A stretch of 50,170 bases of DNA from Dorea sp. D27 (GCF_001185345.1 NZ_KQ236747.1:296341-346510), one strand, 5' to 3'; counted from the first letter of the stretch, positions 8,016 to 17,612 are shown. Numbers and translations are program-made. Notes: generated by a model not told the origin, from the sequence alone.

Positions 8016-8806
8016 GCCCGCTGGAAAGTGGAGTAATCCTTAAAGCCGCATTCATAGGCGGCCTGGGCGGCAGAGGTGCCGGACAGTATAAGCTCCCTGC
8101 CAAGCAGAAGACGCTTTTGCGAGATGTAGCTTCCTATCGTGAAGCCGGTTTCCTGCTTAAACAGGCGCATCATATAATATCTGCTTATGAAGAATGTCTC
8201 CGCGATGGCACTGATGTTGAGTTCATCTGCAAGATGTCCGTTGATATATTCCAGTATATCCATAACTTTCGGATTGCAGGCGTCCGTGCCAATGAATTCG
8301 AGCCGGTTGGATAGTGCAGCCCGGTTGAGGTGAATCATGAATTCAAGGAAGAGCACCTGGCGGTAAAGGGCCGCTGCATACGCACCGTCTGAAAAGGAAC
8401 GTTCCAGGCGGGCGATAGATCTGAACAGGGAGCTCTTCTTAAGCGAAGGGATACGCAGGACGTTAGAGCCTGCTTTTTCTGCTTTCTGGAAGCAGCAGCT
8501 CAAATCGTATTCTTCGGTTTTATATGCATCCATAAAGTTTGGAGAGATATAGACGATGATGCGCTCGTACGGATAACGGTTGTCCACGATAAGCCGGTGG
8601 ATATCGTTGTGTTTTACAAGTACGATATCATATGGCTTCAGCTCGTAAGACCTGCCCTCGACCATATAATTGACGTGGCCGCGTATGAGGATAGTGATCT
8701 TGTCAAACTCATGATAATGGTATTCTACCTCTTTTGTCTCCGTATCAGTCAGGTGGAACAGCCGGAATTCACTGTTTAAATATCCACGTTTTTCATAATC
8801 GCCCAT
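7961..8806 (-). CDS. AraC-family transcriptional regulator with N-terminal cupin
   Basis: A 281-residue regulator. The N-terminal half is a cupin-like sensor (motif YHYHEFDKITILIRG), and the last 100 residues form the double helix-turn-helix of the AraC family (SAIAETFFISRYYMMRLFKQ and AAYECGFKDYSTFQRAYK). GGAGGGCG in front of the ATG at 8806 marks the start. The gene converges on hflX and overlaps it by 55 bases. It is divergent from the DapF-like gene, and three GCATTATTT-type repeats lie between them, so that gene is the likely target. The ligand is unknown; cupin AraC proteins often sense sugars or small metabolites. Confidence 0.9.
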   Translation of the reverse strand: MGDYEKRGYLNSEFRLFHLTDTETKEVEYHYHEFDKITILIRGHVNYMVEGRSYELKPYDIVLVKHNDIHRLIVDNRYPYERIIVYISPNFMDAYKTEEYDLSCCFQKAEKAGSNVLRIPSLKKSSLFRSIARLERSFSDGAYAAALYRQVLFLEFMIHLNRAALSNRLEFIGTDACNPKVMDILEYINGHLADELNISAIAETFFISRYYMMRLFKQETGFTIGSYISQKRLLLGRELILSGTSAAQAAYECGFKDYSTFQRAYKALFNESPRDTLLTLP

Positions 8807-8828
8807 CGTTCGCCCTCCTTCTGGAATA

Positions 8829-8906
8829 ATTTTAGCGGAACAGGGCATTATTTGCAATACAGTAAGCATTATTTGTATTGAATTTGAAAATAATGCCTGT
8901 TATGAT
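8829..8906. promoter_or_regulatory. Divergent promoters and AraC-type operator array
   Basis: For the - strand regulator: TTGCAA and TAAAAT (read on the - strand, occupying 8852-8857 and 8829-8834) with a 17-base spacer. For the + strand DapF-like gene: TTGAAT (8878-8883) and TATGAT (8901-8906), also 17 bases apart. GCATTATTTG occurs as direct repeats at 8845-8854 and 8866-8875, 21 bases apart (two helical turns). An inverted copy lies at 8886-8896 inside the + promoter spacer. Direct half-sites spaced by two turns just upstream of a -35 box are typical of AraC activators. Confidence 0.7.
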
Positions 8907-8973
8907 ATACATATGATGCAGACTCTGAGTAATCAGGGATACATGAAGACGTTATGTTATGGAGGTAACGAGA

Positions 8974-9831
8974 ATGAAAGTTGTTTTGGAAAGATATCAT
9001 GGACTCGGGAATGATTATGTCGTGTTCGACCCGAATAAAAATGAACTGGAACTTACGCCGGAAAATGTCCGTATGATCTGCGACAGGAATGCAGGGCTTG
9101 GTTCGGACGGTGTCCTGGAAGGGCCGGTTATGAAGGATGAGGGCATGTTTGTAAAAGTCTGGAATCCTGACGGGAGCGAATCTGAGACAAGCGGCAATGG
9201 AGTGCGTATCTTTGCCAAATACCTGAAGGATGCAGGGTATGTGCAGAAGAAGCATTTCAAGCTGTTTACAGAACATGGCCCGGTTGAGGTGGCCTTTTTG
9301 AATGAGGACGGCAGCCGTCTCCGCGTGTCTATGGGAAAACTGTCCTTCTACAGCGACGATATTCCGGTGACAGGGGAGAGAAGGGAAGTCATCAATGAGG
9401 ACATGGTTTTTGGCAGGACACTCTATCCCGTAACATGTGTTTCTATCGGCAATCCGCACTGTGTTATCCCGATGAGGGAGATATCGAAGCCGCTCGTATG
9501 CAAGATTGGCGACTACGCAGAGATTGCCAGATACTTTCCGAACCGTATCAACACGCAGATTATGCAGGTCATCGATAAGGAAAATATAGCGATAGAGATA
9601 TATGAAAGAGGGGCGGGATATACGCTTGCATCCGGTACCGGCGCCTGTGCCGCCGCGGGTGTCGCGCATAAGCTCGGCATGACAAACAATAAAGTAATCG
9701 TCCACATGCCGGGGGGAGAGCTGCAGGTAGAAGTAGAAGCTGACTGGAACGTATATATGACAGGAGACGTATTCTATGTGGCAAAGATTACCCTCAGCAA
9801 CGAATTTGTAGAAAAATTAAGAAGCGTATAG
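8974..9831 (+). CDS. Diaminopimelate epimerase homologue with both catalytic cysteines replaced by serine
   Basis: A 285-residue protein with the full DapF fold signature: HGLGNDY near the start, NPDGSE, GNPHCV and ERGAGYTL. DapF normally inverts LL- to meso-diaminopimelate using two cysteines, one in CGNGxR and one in ACGTGAC. Here these are S73 in TSGNGVR (codon AGC) and S220 in ASGTGAC (codon TCC). Both changes are clear in the DNA and the rest of the protein is intact, so this looks like a functional relative and not a decayed copy. It could be a different isomerase or racemase in the same superfamily. GGAGG before ATG 8974 fixes the start. It stands alone between an AraC regulator and addB; control by that regulator is likely. 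Confidence 0.85.
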   Translation: MKVVLERYHGLGNDYVVFDPNKNELELTPENVRMICDRNAGLGSDGVLEGPVMKDEGMFVKVWNPDGSESETSGNGVRIFAKYLKDAGYVQKKHFKLFTEHGPVEVAFLNEDGSRLRVSMGKLSFYSDDIPVTGERREVINEDMVFGRTLYPVTCVSIGNPHCVIPMREISKPLVCKIGDYAEIARYFPNRINTQIMQVIDKENIAIEIYERGAGYTLASGTGACAAAGVAHKLGMTNNKVIVHMPGGELQVEVEADWNVYMTGDVFYVAKITLSNEFVEKLRSV

Positions 9832-9858
9832 TATACTAAGGCATAGGAGGAAAGACCT

Positions 9859-12800
9859 ATGCCTTTACAATTTATATTCGGACCGTCAGGTTCGGGGAAA
9901 TCAACATATCTCTATGAACGTGTCATAGAGGAATCTCAGCAATATCCGGAACGGAAATTTCTGGTCCTTGTGCCGGAGCAGTTTACCATGCAGACACAGA
10001 AGGACCTTGTCAGTATGCATCCCAACAGAGGAATTATGAATATAGATGTCTTGAGCTTTGGCCGTCTGGCCTACCGTGTGTTCGAGGAAACAGGGGGAGG
10101 GGCACTGCCCGTACTCGATGATGAAGGGAAGAACCTTATCCTCCGCCGCATTGCAGGCAAGTATGAGAGCAGGCTCAAAGTGCTGAAAGGGAACATGAAG
10201 AAGCTTGGATATATCAGCGAAGTCAAGTCTGTCATCTCGGAATTTACCCAGTATGATATCGGGGAGGAAGAGCTTGAAAAGGTGATGGAGACAGCAGGCG
10301 AGAACTCCAGGCTCTATTATAAGCTTAAGGATATCAGCCTGCTTTATAAAGGCTTCTCCGAATATCTGGAGGAGAGATATATCACAAAGGAGGAACTGCT
10401 GGATGTCTTAAGCCGGGTGGCCGGGCAGTCAGAGCTGCTAAAGGGCAGTACAGTGGTGCTGGACGGCTTTACAGGCTTTACTCCGGTACAGAACCGGCTG
10501 CTGCTGGAACTTATGCGCTGCTGCGGGGAGGTTATCGTCACGGTCACGATGGATGACAGAGAGGATCCTTATGTATACAGCCATCCGTACCAGCTCTTTG
10601 CCATCAGCAAGCAGATGGTCACTTCGCTAGTGCGGATTGCCCGTGAGTCATCTATAGAGATGAAGGAACCGGTCTGCCTGTATGAAAGACCTCTGCCCCG
10701 TTTCCGCGGTAATGACGCCATGGCGTATCTGGAGCGCAGCCTTTTCCGCTTCGGACGGCATTCATACAGCGCAGAGCAGAGTGCAGTGTCTATACACGTG
10801 GCAAGAAATCCGAAAGAGGAGGCGCTGGCCGTGGCCGGACGCGTGCGGAATCTTGTGAGGACGAAAGGATACAGATATCGTGAGGTCGGCGTTATCGCAA
10901 GTGATATGAACATTTACGGCGACTATCTGGAGCAGGCTTTTGACATGTATGGCATACCGGTCTTTATGGATCACAAGCGCAGTATCCTGCTGAACTCCTT
11001 TGTAGAATATATCCGAAGCCTGCTCAATATGGTCCAGCAGAGATTCAGCTATGAGAGCGTGTTCCGTTTTCTGCGCACGGATCTTGCAGGGTTCGCCGGC
11101 GAGGATATAGATGATTTGGAGAATTATGTAATAGGCCTCGGCATCAAAGGGTATAAAAAATGGCAGGAAAGATGGGTCAGAAGAACGAAGGGGATGAACG
11201 AAGAGGATCTGGAACGGCTGAACCATTCCCGGACAGCGTTTATAGAGAAGGTGGACGGTTTCAGCTACGTACTGCGCCAGAGAAGGAAAACGGTCCGGGA
11301 CATCACGATGGCTGTCTATGAGTTCATGGTGCAGGAGGAGCTGCAGATGAAGCTGAAGAGGCAGGAAGAAGAATTTCAGAACAGCGGAGAGCTTGCGCTG
11401 GCAAGAGAATACGCGCAGGTATACCGTATCGTGCTGGATCTGTTTGACAAGTTCGTAACATTGCTTGGGGACGAGGCTGTCAGCCTGGAAGAATATATAA
11501 AACTTCTGGACGCGGGGCTTGAGGAGGCAAGAGTCGGTGTCATTCCACCGAGCCCGGACCAGGTGGTGGCAGGCGACGTGGAGCGTACAAGGCTCAAAGA
11601 TATAAGGGTTCTGTTCTTTGTCGGCGCAAACGATTCTTATCTTCCTGGCGCGCTCGGGCAGGGGGGACTCCTGTCGGAACATGACCGGCAGCAGTTTTCC
11701 AGAGAGAAGCTCCCCTTGTCTCCAGGCAGCAAGGAGAAAGCATACATCCAGAAGTTCTATCTGTATATGAACCTGACAAAACCGTCAGACTCTCTGGAAG
11801 TATATTACAGCAAGGTGTCGTCAGATGGAAAGAGTAGCAGGCCATCGTATCTGATTCAGGAGCTGAGGCGCCTCTATCCGCTGCTGTCCGTAAAGGATGA
11901 AGAAGGAAAACGGCTTGTTGAGCAGGAGTTGACGGAAGAAACAGCTGTAGCGAGGCTTATCGATGGAATCCGGGATGCACGGATACAGGCGGATGCCGGC
12001 TGGAAAGAACTCTTCTCGTGGTATCGGAGGAGCCGGGTATGGCAGAGGCGTCTGGATCGGCTGATTGATGCCGGATTCCACTCCTATTCTATGGACGGAC
12101 TCACTAAAGAGGCGGCGCGGAGGCTATATGGGGATGCGTTTGAGGACAGCATCACAAGGATGGAGCGATATTCCACCTGTGCGTTCTCTCATTTTCTTGC
12201 ATACGGACTTAGGCTTGCCGAGAGGCAGGAGTACGAGTTCCAGTCGGTGGATCTGGGCAATGTATGCCACAGCGCTCTTGAGAAGTATTCGAAGCTCGTT
12301 GAGGAAACGGGGAGAAGCTGGACGGATATCCATGAGGAAGAACAGCGAGAATGGATAGAGCGAAGTGTCGAGGAGGCAGTTGCGGATTATGGCAATTCCG
12401 TACTCTACAGCTCCGCCCGCAACGAGTATATGGTGAGACGGATGAAACAGATGCTGTATCGGACCATATGGGCATTGACCAGACAGCTGTCCGCCGGTGA
12501 TTTTAAGCCGGCCGGTTATGAACTCAGATTCGCTAACGGCAAGATTGACCGTGTGGATACGTGTGAAGATGACAACAAGTTATATGTGAAGGTTCTGGAT
12601 TACAAGACAGGTATGAAGGCATTTGACGTGGTGGCCCTATACGAAGGTCTGCAGCTACAGCTCATGGTATATATGGATGCCGCTGTAAAGCTGGAACAGA
12701 GGAAGCATCCGGATAAAGAAGTCGTGCCGGCCGGGGTGTTCTATTACCGTATCCAGGATCCTCTTGTTGAAAAGGCAGAGGAGGAAGAAGAGCGGATAGA

Positions 12801-13209
12801 GGCGGTTCTTAAGGAACTGAAACCAGACGGGGTCATCAACGAGAAAGAGGAGGTGCTCTCCCATCTGGACAGGGACCGGTCGGGAGAATCTCTTGCCGTG
12901 CCGGTAAAATATAATAAAAACGGCAGCCTTGCAAAGGGGTCTAAGACGGTTCCGGAAGAGGATTTCCGTACATTGATGGAATATGCGGTCCGGAAAGTGG
13001 CGGATGTGCACCGGGAGATTGCGGACGGAGGCACCGCTGCCCGGCCATATCGGAAAGGGCAGGAATCCGGATGCGATTACTGCGCCTACCGCCATGTGTG
13101 CGGGTTTGATGTCAAAGTGCCCGGCTATGCATACAGGGAGCTGGACAAGATGAGCAAAGAGGAGGCCATTGAGGCCATGAGGATGGAGAAGGGAGACAGC
13201 AGGCCATGA
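9859..13209 (+). CDS. addB: ATP-dependent helicase/nuclease AddAB, subunit B
   Basis: AddB is half of the Firmicutes AddAB enzyme that resects double-strand DNA ends and loads recombination. The protein has 1116 residues, close to the usual length. A Walker A motif, GPSGSGKST, lies at 8-16. The C-terminal nuclease domain has the LDYKTG motif (D914, K916). The four cysteines of the iron-sulfur cluster are present: C774 in YSTCAF, then C1072, C1075 and C1081 in CDYCAYRHVC. AGGAGG precedes ATG 9859. The stop overlaps the addA start by four bases (ATGA), so the two subunits are translationally coupled. Confidence 0.96.
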   Translation: MPLQFIFGPSGSGKSTYLYERVIEESQQYPERKFLVLVPEQFTMQTQKDLVSMHPNRGIMNIDVLSFGRLAYRVFEETGGGALPVLDDEGKNLILRRIAGKYESRLKVLKGNMKKLGYISEVKSVISEFTQYDIGEEELEKVMETAGENSRLYYKLKDISLLYKGFSEYLEERYITKEELLDVLSRVAGQSELLKGSTVVLDGFTGFTPVQNRLLLELMRCCGEVIVTVTMDDREDPYVYSHPYQLFAISKQMVTSLVRIARESSIEMKEPVCLYERPLPRFRGNDAMAYLERSLFRFGRHSYSAEQSAVSIHVARNPKEEALAVAGRVRNLVRTKGYRYREVGVIASDMNIYGDYLEQAFDMYGIPVFMDHKRSILLNSFVEYIRSLLNMVQQRFSYESVFRFLRTDLAGFAGEDIDDLENYVIGLGIKGYKKWQERWVRRTKGMNEEDLERLNHSRTAFIEKVDGFSYVLRQRRKTVRDITMAVYEFMVQEELQMKLKRQEEEFQNSGELALAREYAQVYRIVLDLFDKFVTLLGDEAVSLEEYIKLLDAGLEEARVGVIPPSPDQVVAGDVERTRLKDIRVLFFVGANDSYLPGALGQGGLLSEHDRQQFSREKLPLSPGSKEKAYIQKFYLYMNLTKPSDSLEVYYSKVSSDGKSSRPSYLIQELRRLYPLLSVKDEEGKRLVEQELTEETAVARLIDGIRDARIQADAGWKELFSWYRRSRVWQRRLDRLIDAGFHSYSMDGLTKEAARRLYGDAFEDSITRMERYSTCAFSHFLAYGLRLAERQEYEFQSVDLGNVCHSALEKYSKLVEETGRSWTDIHEEEQREWIERSVEEAVADYGNSVLYSSARNEYMVRRMKQMLYRTIWALTRQLSAGDFKPAGYELRFANGKIDRVDTCEDDNKLYVKVLDYKTGMKAFDVVALYEGLQLQLMVYMDAAVKLEQRKHPDKEVVPAGVFYYRIQDPLVEKAEEEEERIEAVLKELKPDGVINEKEEVLSHLDRDRSGESLAVPVKYNKNGSLAKGSKTVPEEDFRTLMEYAVRKVADVHREIADGGTAARPYRKGQESGCDYCAYRHVCGFDVKVPGYAYRELDKMSKEEAIEAMRMEKGDSRP

Positions 13210-16200
13210 GTATAGCATGGACAGAGGAACAACGGAAAGTCATAGACTTGCGGGACAGGAATATCCTCGTATCAGCCGCAGCGGGATCGGGAAAGACAGC
13301 AGTGCTCGTCGAACGGATCATCGCCATGCTCACGGATGCGAAGCATCCCGTCTCTGTAGACAGCCTCCTTATCGTGACCTTCACAGAAGCGGCCGCGGCG
13401 GAGATGAAGGACCGTATCCGGGAAGCAATTGAAAAGAAGCTGGAGGCTGATGATACGAACGAGCATCTCAAGACGCAGGCGACATTGATTCACAGCGCCC
13501 AGATAACGACAATCCACAGCTTCTGCCTGTCGGTCATACGTGACCATTTCCATGCAATTGATATAGATCCTGGGTTCCGCGTGGGAGAAGAGGGCGAATT
13601 GAAGTTGATGAAGCATGACGTCCTCGGGCAGATATTGGAGGATAGATACCAGAATGGGAGCAGAGAATTCCTGGAGTTCGTGGAGGCCTACGGGGGAGGG
13701 AGAGATGACAGGAAGATGGAAGAACTTGTCCTCAAGCTGTATGAATATTCCAGAAGCTATCCGGATGCGGAAGGCTGGCTTGCCTCCTGCGTAGACGCAT
13801 ATGACATAAAGGATGAAGCAGAGCTGGAGGGCAGCAGGTGCATGGAGCTTATCAGGAAACAGTCCATGCTATACATGTCGGATGCGGCGGCGCTTATAGA
13901 CGAGGCACTTGACGTGTGCCGGGAGCCGGACGGGCCGTCAGTCTATGAGGAGGCGCTTCTTTCAGACAGGGAGATTGTCAATACATTTCTTGCAGCCGGT
14001 TCTTATGGGCAGATGTATGAAGCGGCAGCAGACGTAAGGTGGACGAAGCTTAAGGCAAACAGGGACAAGACGGTGTCAGAAGAGAAAGCGGCTCTCGTGA
14101 AGGCAGCACGGGAAGAGGTGAAAAAGACAGTAAATGATCTGTGCAGCCAGTATCTTTGCCAGGATGCAGAAGGGGCCGTAGAGGACATGACGCTGTGCAG
14201 GCGGGCCATGTCCGTCCTGGCATCGCTAGTGGATGAATTTGCATGCAGGTTCGAGGAACGGAAACGGGACCAGAATATGATTGATTTCAGCGATATGGAG
14301 CAGTATGCGCTCAGAATCCTGGCAGCAAAAGAGGGAAGCGACTTTGTGCCGACAGCCGTGGCAAGGGAGTATCAGCAGCGGTTCCAGGAGATTATGATCG
14401 ATGAATACCAGGACAGCAACCTGATTCAGGAGACTATACTCACAAGCGTATCTACCGTATCGCAGGGAAGAAATAATGTCTTTATGGTGGGAGATGTGAA
14501 GCAGAGCATCTATCGTTTCCGGCTCTCCAGGCCGGAACTTTTCATGGAGAAGTTCCATACGTACGATACGGGGAACAGCAGCAGGCAGAGAATCGATCTT
14601 CACAAGAACTTCCGAAGCCGGAAGGAAGTTCTTGATAGTGTCAATGATATATTTGAACAGATTATGACTCCCGCGCTTGGGGGAATCATGTACGATGACG
14701 AGGCAGCGCTACATATCGGTGCCGGTTTCGAAGAGAGCAGTGAAAAAGGCCAGAACGATACGGAGGTTCTTCTCATCGATACGGATCCTGCCTTATACGT
14801 GGATGACATGGATACAGAAAAGAAGGCGATTATGCCCTCGGACAGGGAGCTGGAGGCCAGGGCAATTGCAGCACGGATTCGGAAGCTGCTGGAAAACCAG
14901 ACGGTACTCGATAAGGCTTCGGGAAAGAGCCGTAAAGCGAGGTATTCGGATATCGTAATCCTTACCCGGAGTGTGAAGGGGTTCAGCGACGTATTTTCCG
15001 AAGTGCTGAACAAAGAAGGGATACCGACATATGCCGGCACAAAGGAGGGATATTTTGAGACGCAGGAAATAGGTGTCCTGCTAGATTATCTGCGTGTGCT
15101 GAACAACAGGAAGCAGGATATTCCACTTGCGGCGGTATTAAAGTCTCCATTTTTAGGATTGTCAGATGTGGAGATGGCAGATATTAAGAATAGAGCTGTG
15201 GATCTGCCTTTCCATGAGGCCGTACCTGCTTATGCATCGCAGGAAGAAACGCCAGCGGGATGCAGGCTGAAAGAGTGTCTGGATAAGATGGAGCAATTCC
15301 GCAAAAAGGTACCCTATACCCCAATACACGAGCTGCTTCTCTTGGTGCTGAAGGAGACGGGATATGAAGAATATGTAACTGCCATGCCCGGAGGGGAGCA
15401 GAGGAAAGCGAATCTGCAGATGCTGATCGAAAAAGCGAGAGCATTCGAATCGACCAGCTATAAAGGCCTGTTTCATTTTATCAGGTATATCGAACAGCTG
15501 CAGAAGTATGATGTGGATTACGGAGAAGCCAGCCTGGAAGATGAGCAGTCCGATACGGTCCGGATTATGACGATACACAAGAGCAAAGGACTGGAATTTC
15601 CGATTGTCTTCGTGTCGGGCATGGGAAAGCAGTTTAATATGACAGATGCCAGAAGCAGTGTTGTGCTCCATGCCAGGCTCGGAGCGGGGCTGGATGCCGT
15701 AGATACAGATATGCGTACAAAGAGCCCGAGCCTGCTCAAGCGGGTCATCCAGAAAGAAGAGATGCAAGACAGCCTCGGTGAGGAGCTCAGAGTGCTTTAC
15801 GTCGCGCTGACGAGGGCAAAGGAGAAGCTGATTATGACAGGAACGGTGAAAAATGCCGGGAGAAAGCTGGATTCATATGCGCTGGCAGCCCGCCGGAAGG
15901 AGCAGCAGCTGTCTTTTACCCGCCTTGTGCGGGCCGGCAGCTATCTGGACTGGATTCTTCCTGCGGTGCTAAGAAAGTCAGAGGATATTCCTGTCAATAT
16001 AGAACGGATATCGGCAGAGGACCTTGTAAGAGAATCGGCAGGAGAGTATGTTAAGGGCAGGCTCACGGCAGAAGTGCTGAGGCGCTGGGATACCGGGCAG
16101 GTCTATGACTTGCAGATGAAGGAGCTCATCGAAGAACAGTTTTCCTATGAATATCCATACAGCCTGAGCCAGAACCAGAAATTGAAGTTTACCGTCTCCG

Positions 16201-16820
16201 AGCTCAAGAAGAGAGCTTACATGGAAGAAGAAGCCGGCGCCATATTGTATGAAGAGGAAGATGTTGTCCCCCTTATCCCGCAATTTCTGAAAGAGGAAGA
16301 AGAGCTGAGCGGGGCGTCAAGAGGTACGGCTTACCACAGGCTTCTGGAGCTTCTCGACTTTGCGGAAGACTATGACGGCGTCTTGCTGAAAGAAGCGATG
16401 GAAAGACTTAGAAGTGAAGGAAAGCTGACGCAGGATATGGCAGATTGTATCCGGCCGGGCGATATCCTCAGATTCCTGGACAGCAGCGCCGGAAGACGCA
16501 TGCGCAATGCATCAGTGAAGCAGAAGCTTTACAAAGAGCAGCCGTTCGTGCTCGGCGTGGACGCGAGGGAGATGTATCCGGATGAAGCGGAAGGAGAGTT
16601 GATACTTGTACAGGGGATTATAGACGTTTACTTTGAAGAAGAGGATGGCCTAGTCGTACTGGACTATAAGACAGACAAGGCGAAAAGCGGCGTGGAGCTT
16701 CGGGAAAAGTACCATGCGCAGCTTGACTATTATGCCAGGGCGTTGGAACAGGTGACAGGAAAGCACGTGAAAGAGAAGATCATCTATTCCTTTACGCTGC
16801 AGGAGGAGATTGAGGTTTAG
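13206..16820 (+). CDS. addA: ATP-dependent helicase/nuclease AddAB, subunit A
   Basis: AddA supplies the UvrD/Rep-type 3'-5' helicase motor and the second nuclease of AddAB. The protein has 1204 residues. Near the start is AAAGSGKT (24-31); the DEYQDSN helicase motif starts at D399; GDVKQSIYRFR and a later EELRVLYVALTRAKEKL are the further SF1 motifs. The C-terminal RecB-like nuclease has LDYKTDK (D1153, K1155). All catalytic residues I can check are present, so the enzyme should be active. It ends the two-gene operon; a dispersed repeat with a long hairpin follows directly after the stop. Confidence 0.96.
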   Translation: MSIAWTEEQRKVIDLRDRNILVSAAAGSGKTAVLVERIIAMLTDAKHPVSVDSLLIVTFTEAAAAEMKDRIREAIEKKLEADDTNEHLKTQATLIHSAQITTIHSFCLSVIRDHFHAIDIDPGFRVGEEGELKLMKHDVLGQILEDRYQNGSREFLEFVEAYGGGRDDRKMEELVLKLYEYSRSYPDAEGWLASCVDAYDIKDEAELEGSRCMELIRKQSMLYMSDAAALIDEALDVCREPDGPSVYEEALLSDREIVNTFLAAGSYGQMYEAAADVRWTKLKANRDKTVSEEKAALVKAAREEVKKTVNDLCSQYLCQDAEGAVEDMTLCRRAMSVLASLVDEFACRFEERKRDQNMIDFSDMEQYALRILAAKEGSDFVPTAVAREYQQRFQEIMIDEYQDSNLIQETILTSVSTVSQGRNNVFMVGDVKQSIYRFRLSRPELFMEKFHTYDTGNSSRQRIDLHKNFRSRKEVLDSVNDIFEQIMTPALGGIMYDDEAALHIGAGFEESSEKGQNDTEVLLIDTDPALYVDDMDTEKKAIMPSDRELEARAIAARIRKLLENQTVLDKASGKSRKARYSDIVILTRSVKGFSDVFSEVLNKEGIPTYAGTKEGYFETQEIGVLLDYLRVLNNRKQDIPLAAVLKSPFLGLSDVEMADIKNRAVDLPFHEAVPAYASQEETPAGCRLKECLDKMEQFRKKVPYTPIHELLLLVLKETGYEEYVTAMPGGEQRKANLQMLIEKARAFESTSYKGLFHFIRYIEQLQKYDVDYGEASLEDEQSDTVRIMTIHKSKGLEFPIVFVSGMGKQFNMTDARSSVVLHARLGAGLDAVDTDMRTKSPSLLKRVIQKEEMQDSLGEELRVLYVALTRAKEKLIMTGTVKNAGRKLDSYALAARRKEQQLSFTRLVRAGSYLDWILPAVLRKSEDIPVNIERISAEDLVRESAGEYVKGRLTAEVLRRWDTGQVYDLQMKELIEEQFSYEYPYSLSQNQKLKFTVSELKKRAYMEEEAGAILYEEEDVVPLIPQFLKEEEELSGASRGTAYHRLLELLDFAEDYDGVLLKEAMERLRSEGKLTQDMADCIRPGDILRFLDSSAGRRMRNASVKQKLYKEQPFVLGVDAREMYPDEAEGELILVQGIIDVYFEEEDGLVVLDYKTDKAKSGVELREKYHAQLDYYARALEQVTGKHVKEKIIYSFTLQEEIEV

Positions 16821-16833
16821 GTTTAGGTAAAGG

Positions 16834-17160
16834 AGGCGCCGCTGGTGAGGATTCTCCGTCCCTTCCGCTTACACCTTCGCATCTGTCCCATACCTCCCCA
16901 GCGGCTGTCTGCTTTACTGGCATGGCGGGGGTGGATGTGTGGCGCTGTCGGCTGATAGTAGGGCTTTGGCTGTGTCAGAATAGTGATAAAGGGGTAAGCA
17001 AGTCGGAAACCTTGGCTGGTAATAACATAATGAAGAAGAGCCGGAATCTGGTTCGGGGATGTTATATGAGATTACACCCCCTGCCTGGTTCCGGCTCTTC
17101 TTGCATCAACGGCGTGTACGCCTGGCTGCAAACGCTTAACAACGACCAATTTGCTCCCCG
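16834..17160 (-). repeat. Long dispersed repeat, copy B
   Basis: It begins 13 bases after the addA stop and matches copy A read on the opposite strand. It keeps the outermost block GGCGCCGCTGG, then jumps directly to TGAGGATTCTCCGTCCC. Copy A has 113 more bases here, flanked by CTGG on both sides, so B carries a clean deletion between CTGG repeats. The region up to 17034 aligns well with 41345-41538. Bases after the hairpin (CAACGGCGTG and CGCCTGGCTGCAAACGC) also match the copy at 41604-41645. No protein is supported. Confidence 0.8.
17035..17100 (+). terminator. Long hairpin of repeat copy B, downstream of addA
   Basis: The arms GAAGAGCCGGAA and TTCCGGCTCTTC close a stem with inner GGGG/CCCC pairs and some mismatches. 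Only a short T-rich stretch follows. It lies about 215 bases beyond the addA stop and is the only terminator candidate for addBA. Confidence 0.5.
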
Positions 17161-17194
17161 CCCGCGTCTAATTTACAAAAATATATAATATGTG

Positions 17195-17262
17195 TTGACA
17201 AATGATATTATACATCATATAATATGGATATAAAAATAATATTAAAACTTACATAATATTAT
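17195..17262 (+). promoter_or_regulatory. padR promoter with two palindromic operators
   Basis: A consensus promoter: TTGACA (17195-17200), 17 bases, TATAAT (17218-17223). Inverted repeat ATATTAT / ATAATAT (17205-17211 and 17219-17225) overlaps the -10 box. A second, perfect 9-9-9 inverted repeat ATAATATTA / TAATATTAT (17236-17244 and 17254-17262) lies in the early transcribed region. PadR repressors commonly bind such AT-rich palindromes at their own promoter, so autorepression is likely. Confidence 0.75.
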
Positions 17263-17288
17263 AAATACACACACAGAGAGGTGATAAT

Positions 17289-17612
17289 ATGGTATTTAAC
17301 ACCGGAGCAGCTCTTTTGGACGCAATTGTTCTTGCAGTCGTGTCAAGAGAAAAAGAGGGGACTTACGGATATAAGATTACCCAGGATGTGCGGCAGGCAA
17401 TTGATGTGTCTGAATCCACACTTTATCCGGTACTCAGGAGACTGCAGAAGGATGAATGCCTGGAAGTGTACGATCAGCAGTTTGACGGCAGGAACAGACG
17501 TTACTACAAAGTGACGGAGAAAGGGATGGCCCAGCTGAATCTGTATAGAGGCGAATGGAAGAATTATTCCAATAAGATTAGTGAATTGTTTGAGGGAGGT
17601 GCTACGGCATGA
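17289..17612 (+). CDS. PadR-family transcriptional regulator
   Basis: A 107-residue winged-helix regulator of the short PadR-s2 type. The core is YGYKITQDVRQ, SESTLYPVLRRLQKDECLE and the wing GRNRRYYKVTEKG, with a short C-terminal dimer helix. GAGGTGATA precedes ATG 17289. It overlaps the next gene by four bases (ATGA). The arrangement PadR followed by DUF1700, a DUF4097 protein and PspC recurs in Firmicutes and is usually tied to cell-envelope stress. Operators at its promoter suggest it represses its own operon. Confidence 0.92.
   Translation: MVFNTGAALLDAIVLAVVSREKEGTYGYKITQDVRQAIDVSESTLYPVLRRLQKDECLEVYDQQFDGRNRRYYKVTEKGMAQLNLYRGEWKNYSNKISELFEGGATA

Noticed and set aside
8869..9705. 278-codon open frame on the - strand opposite the DapF-like gene
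   Set aside because: No ribosome site and no family motif, while the + strand frame is clearly DapF-like.
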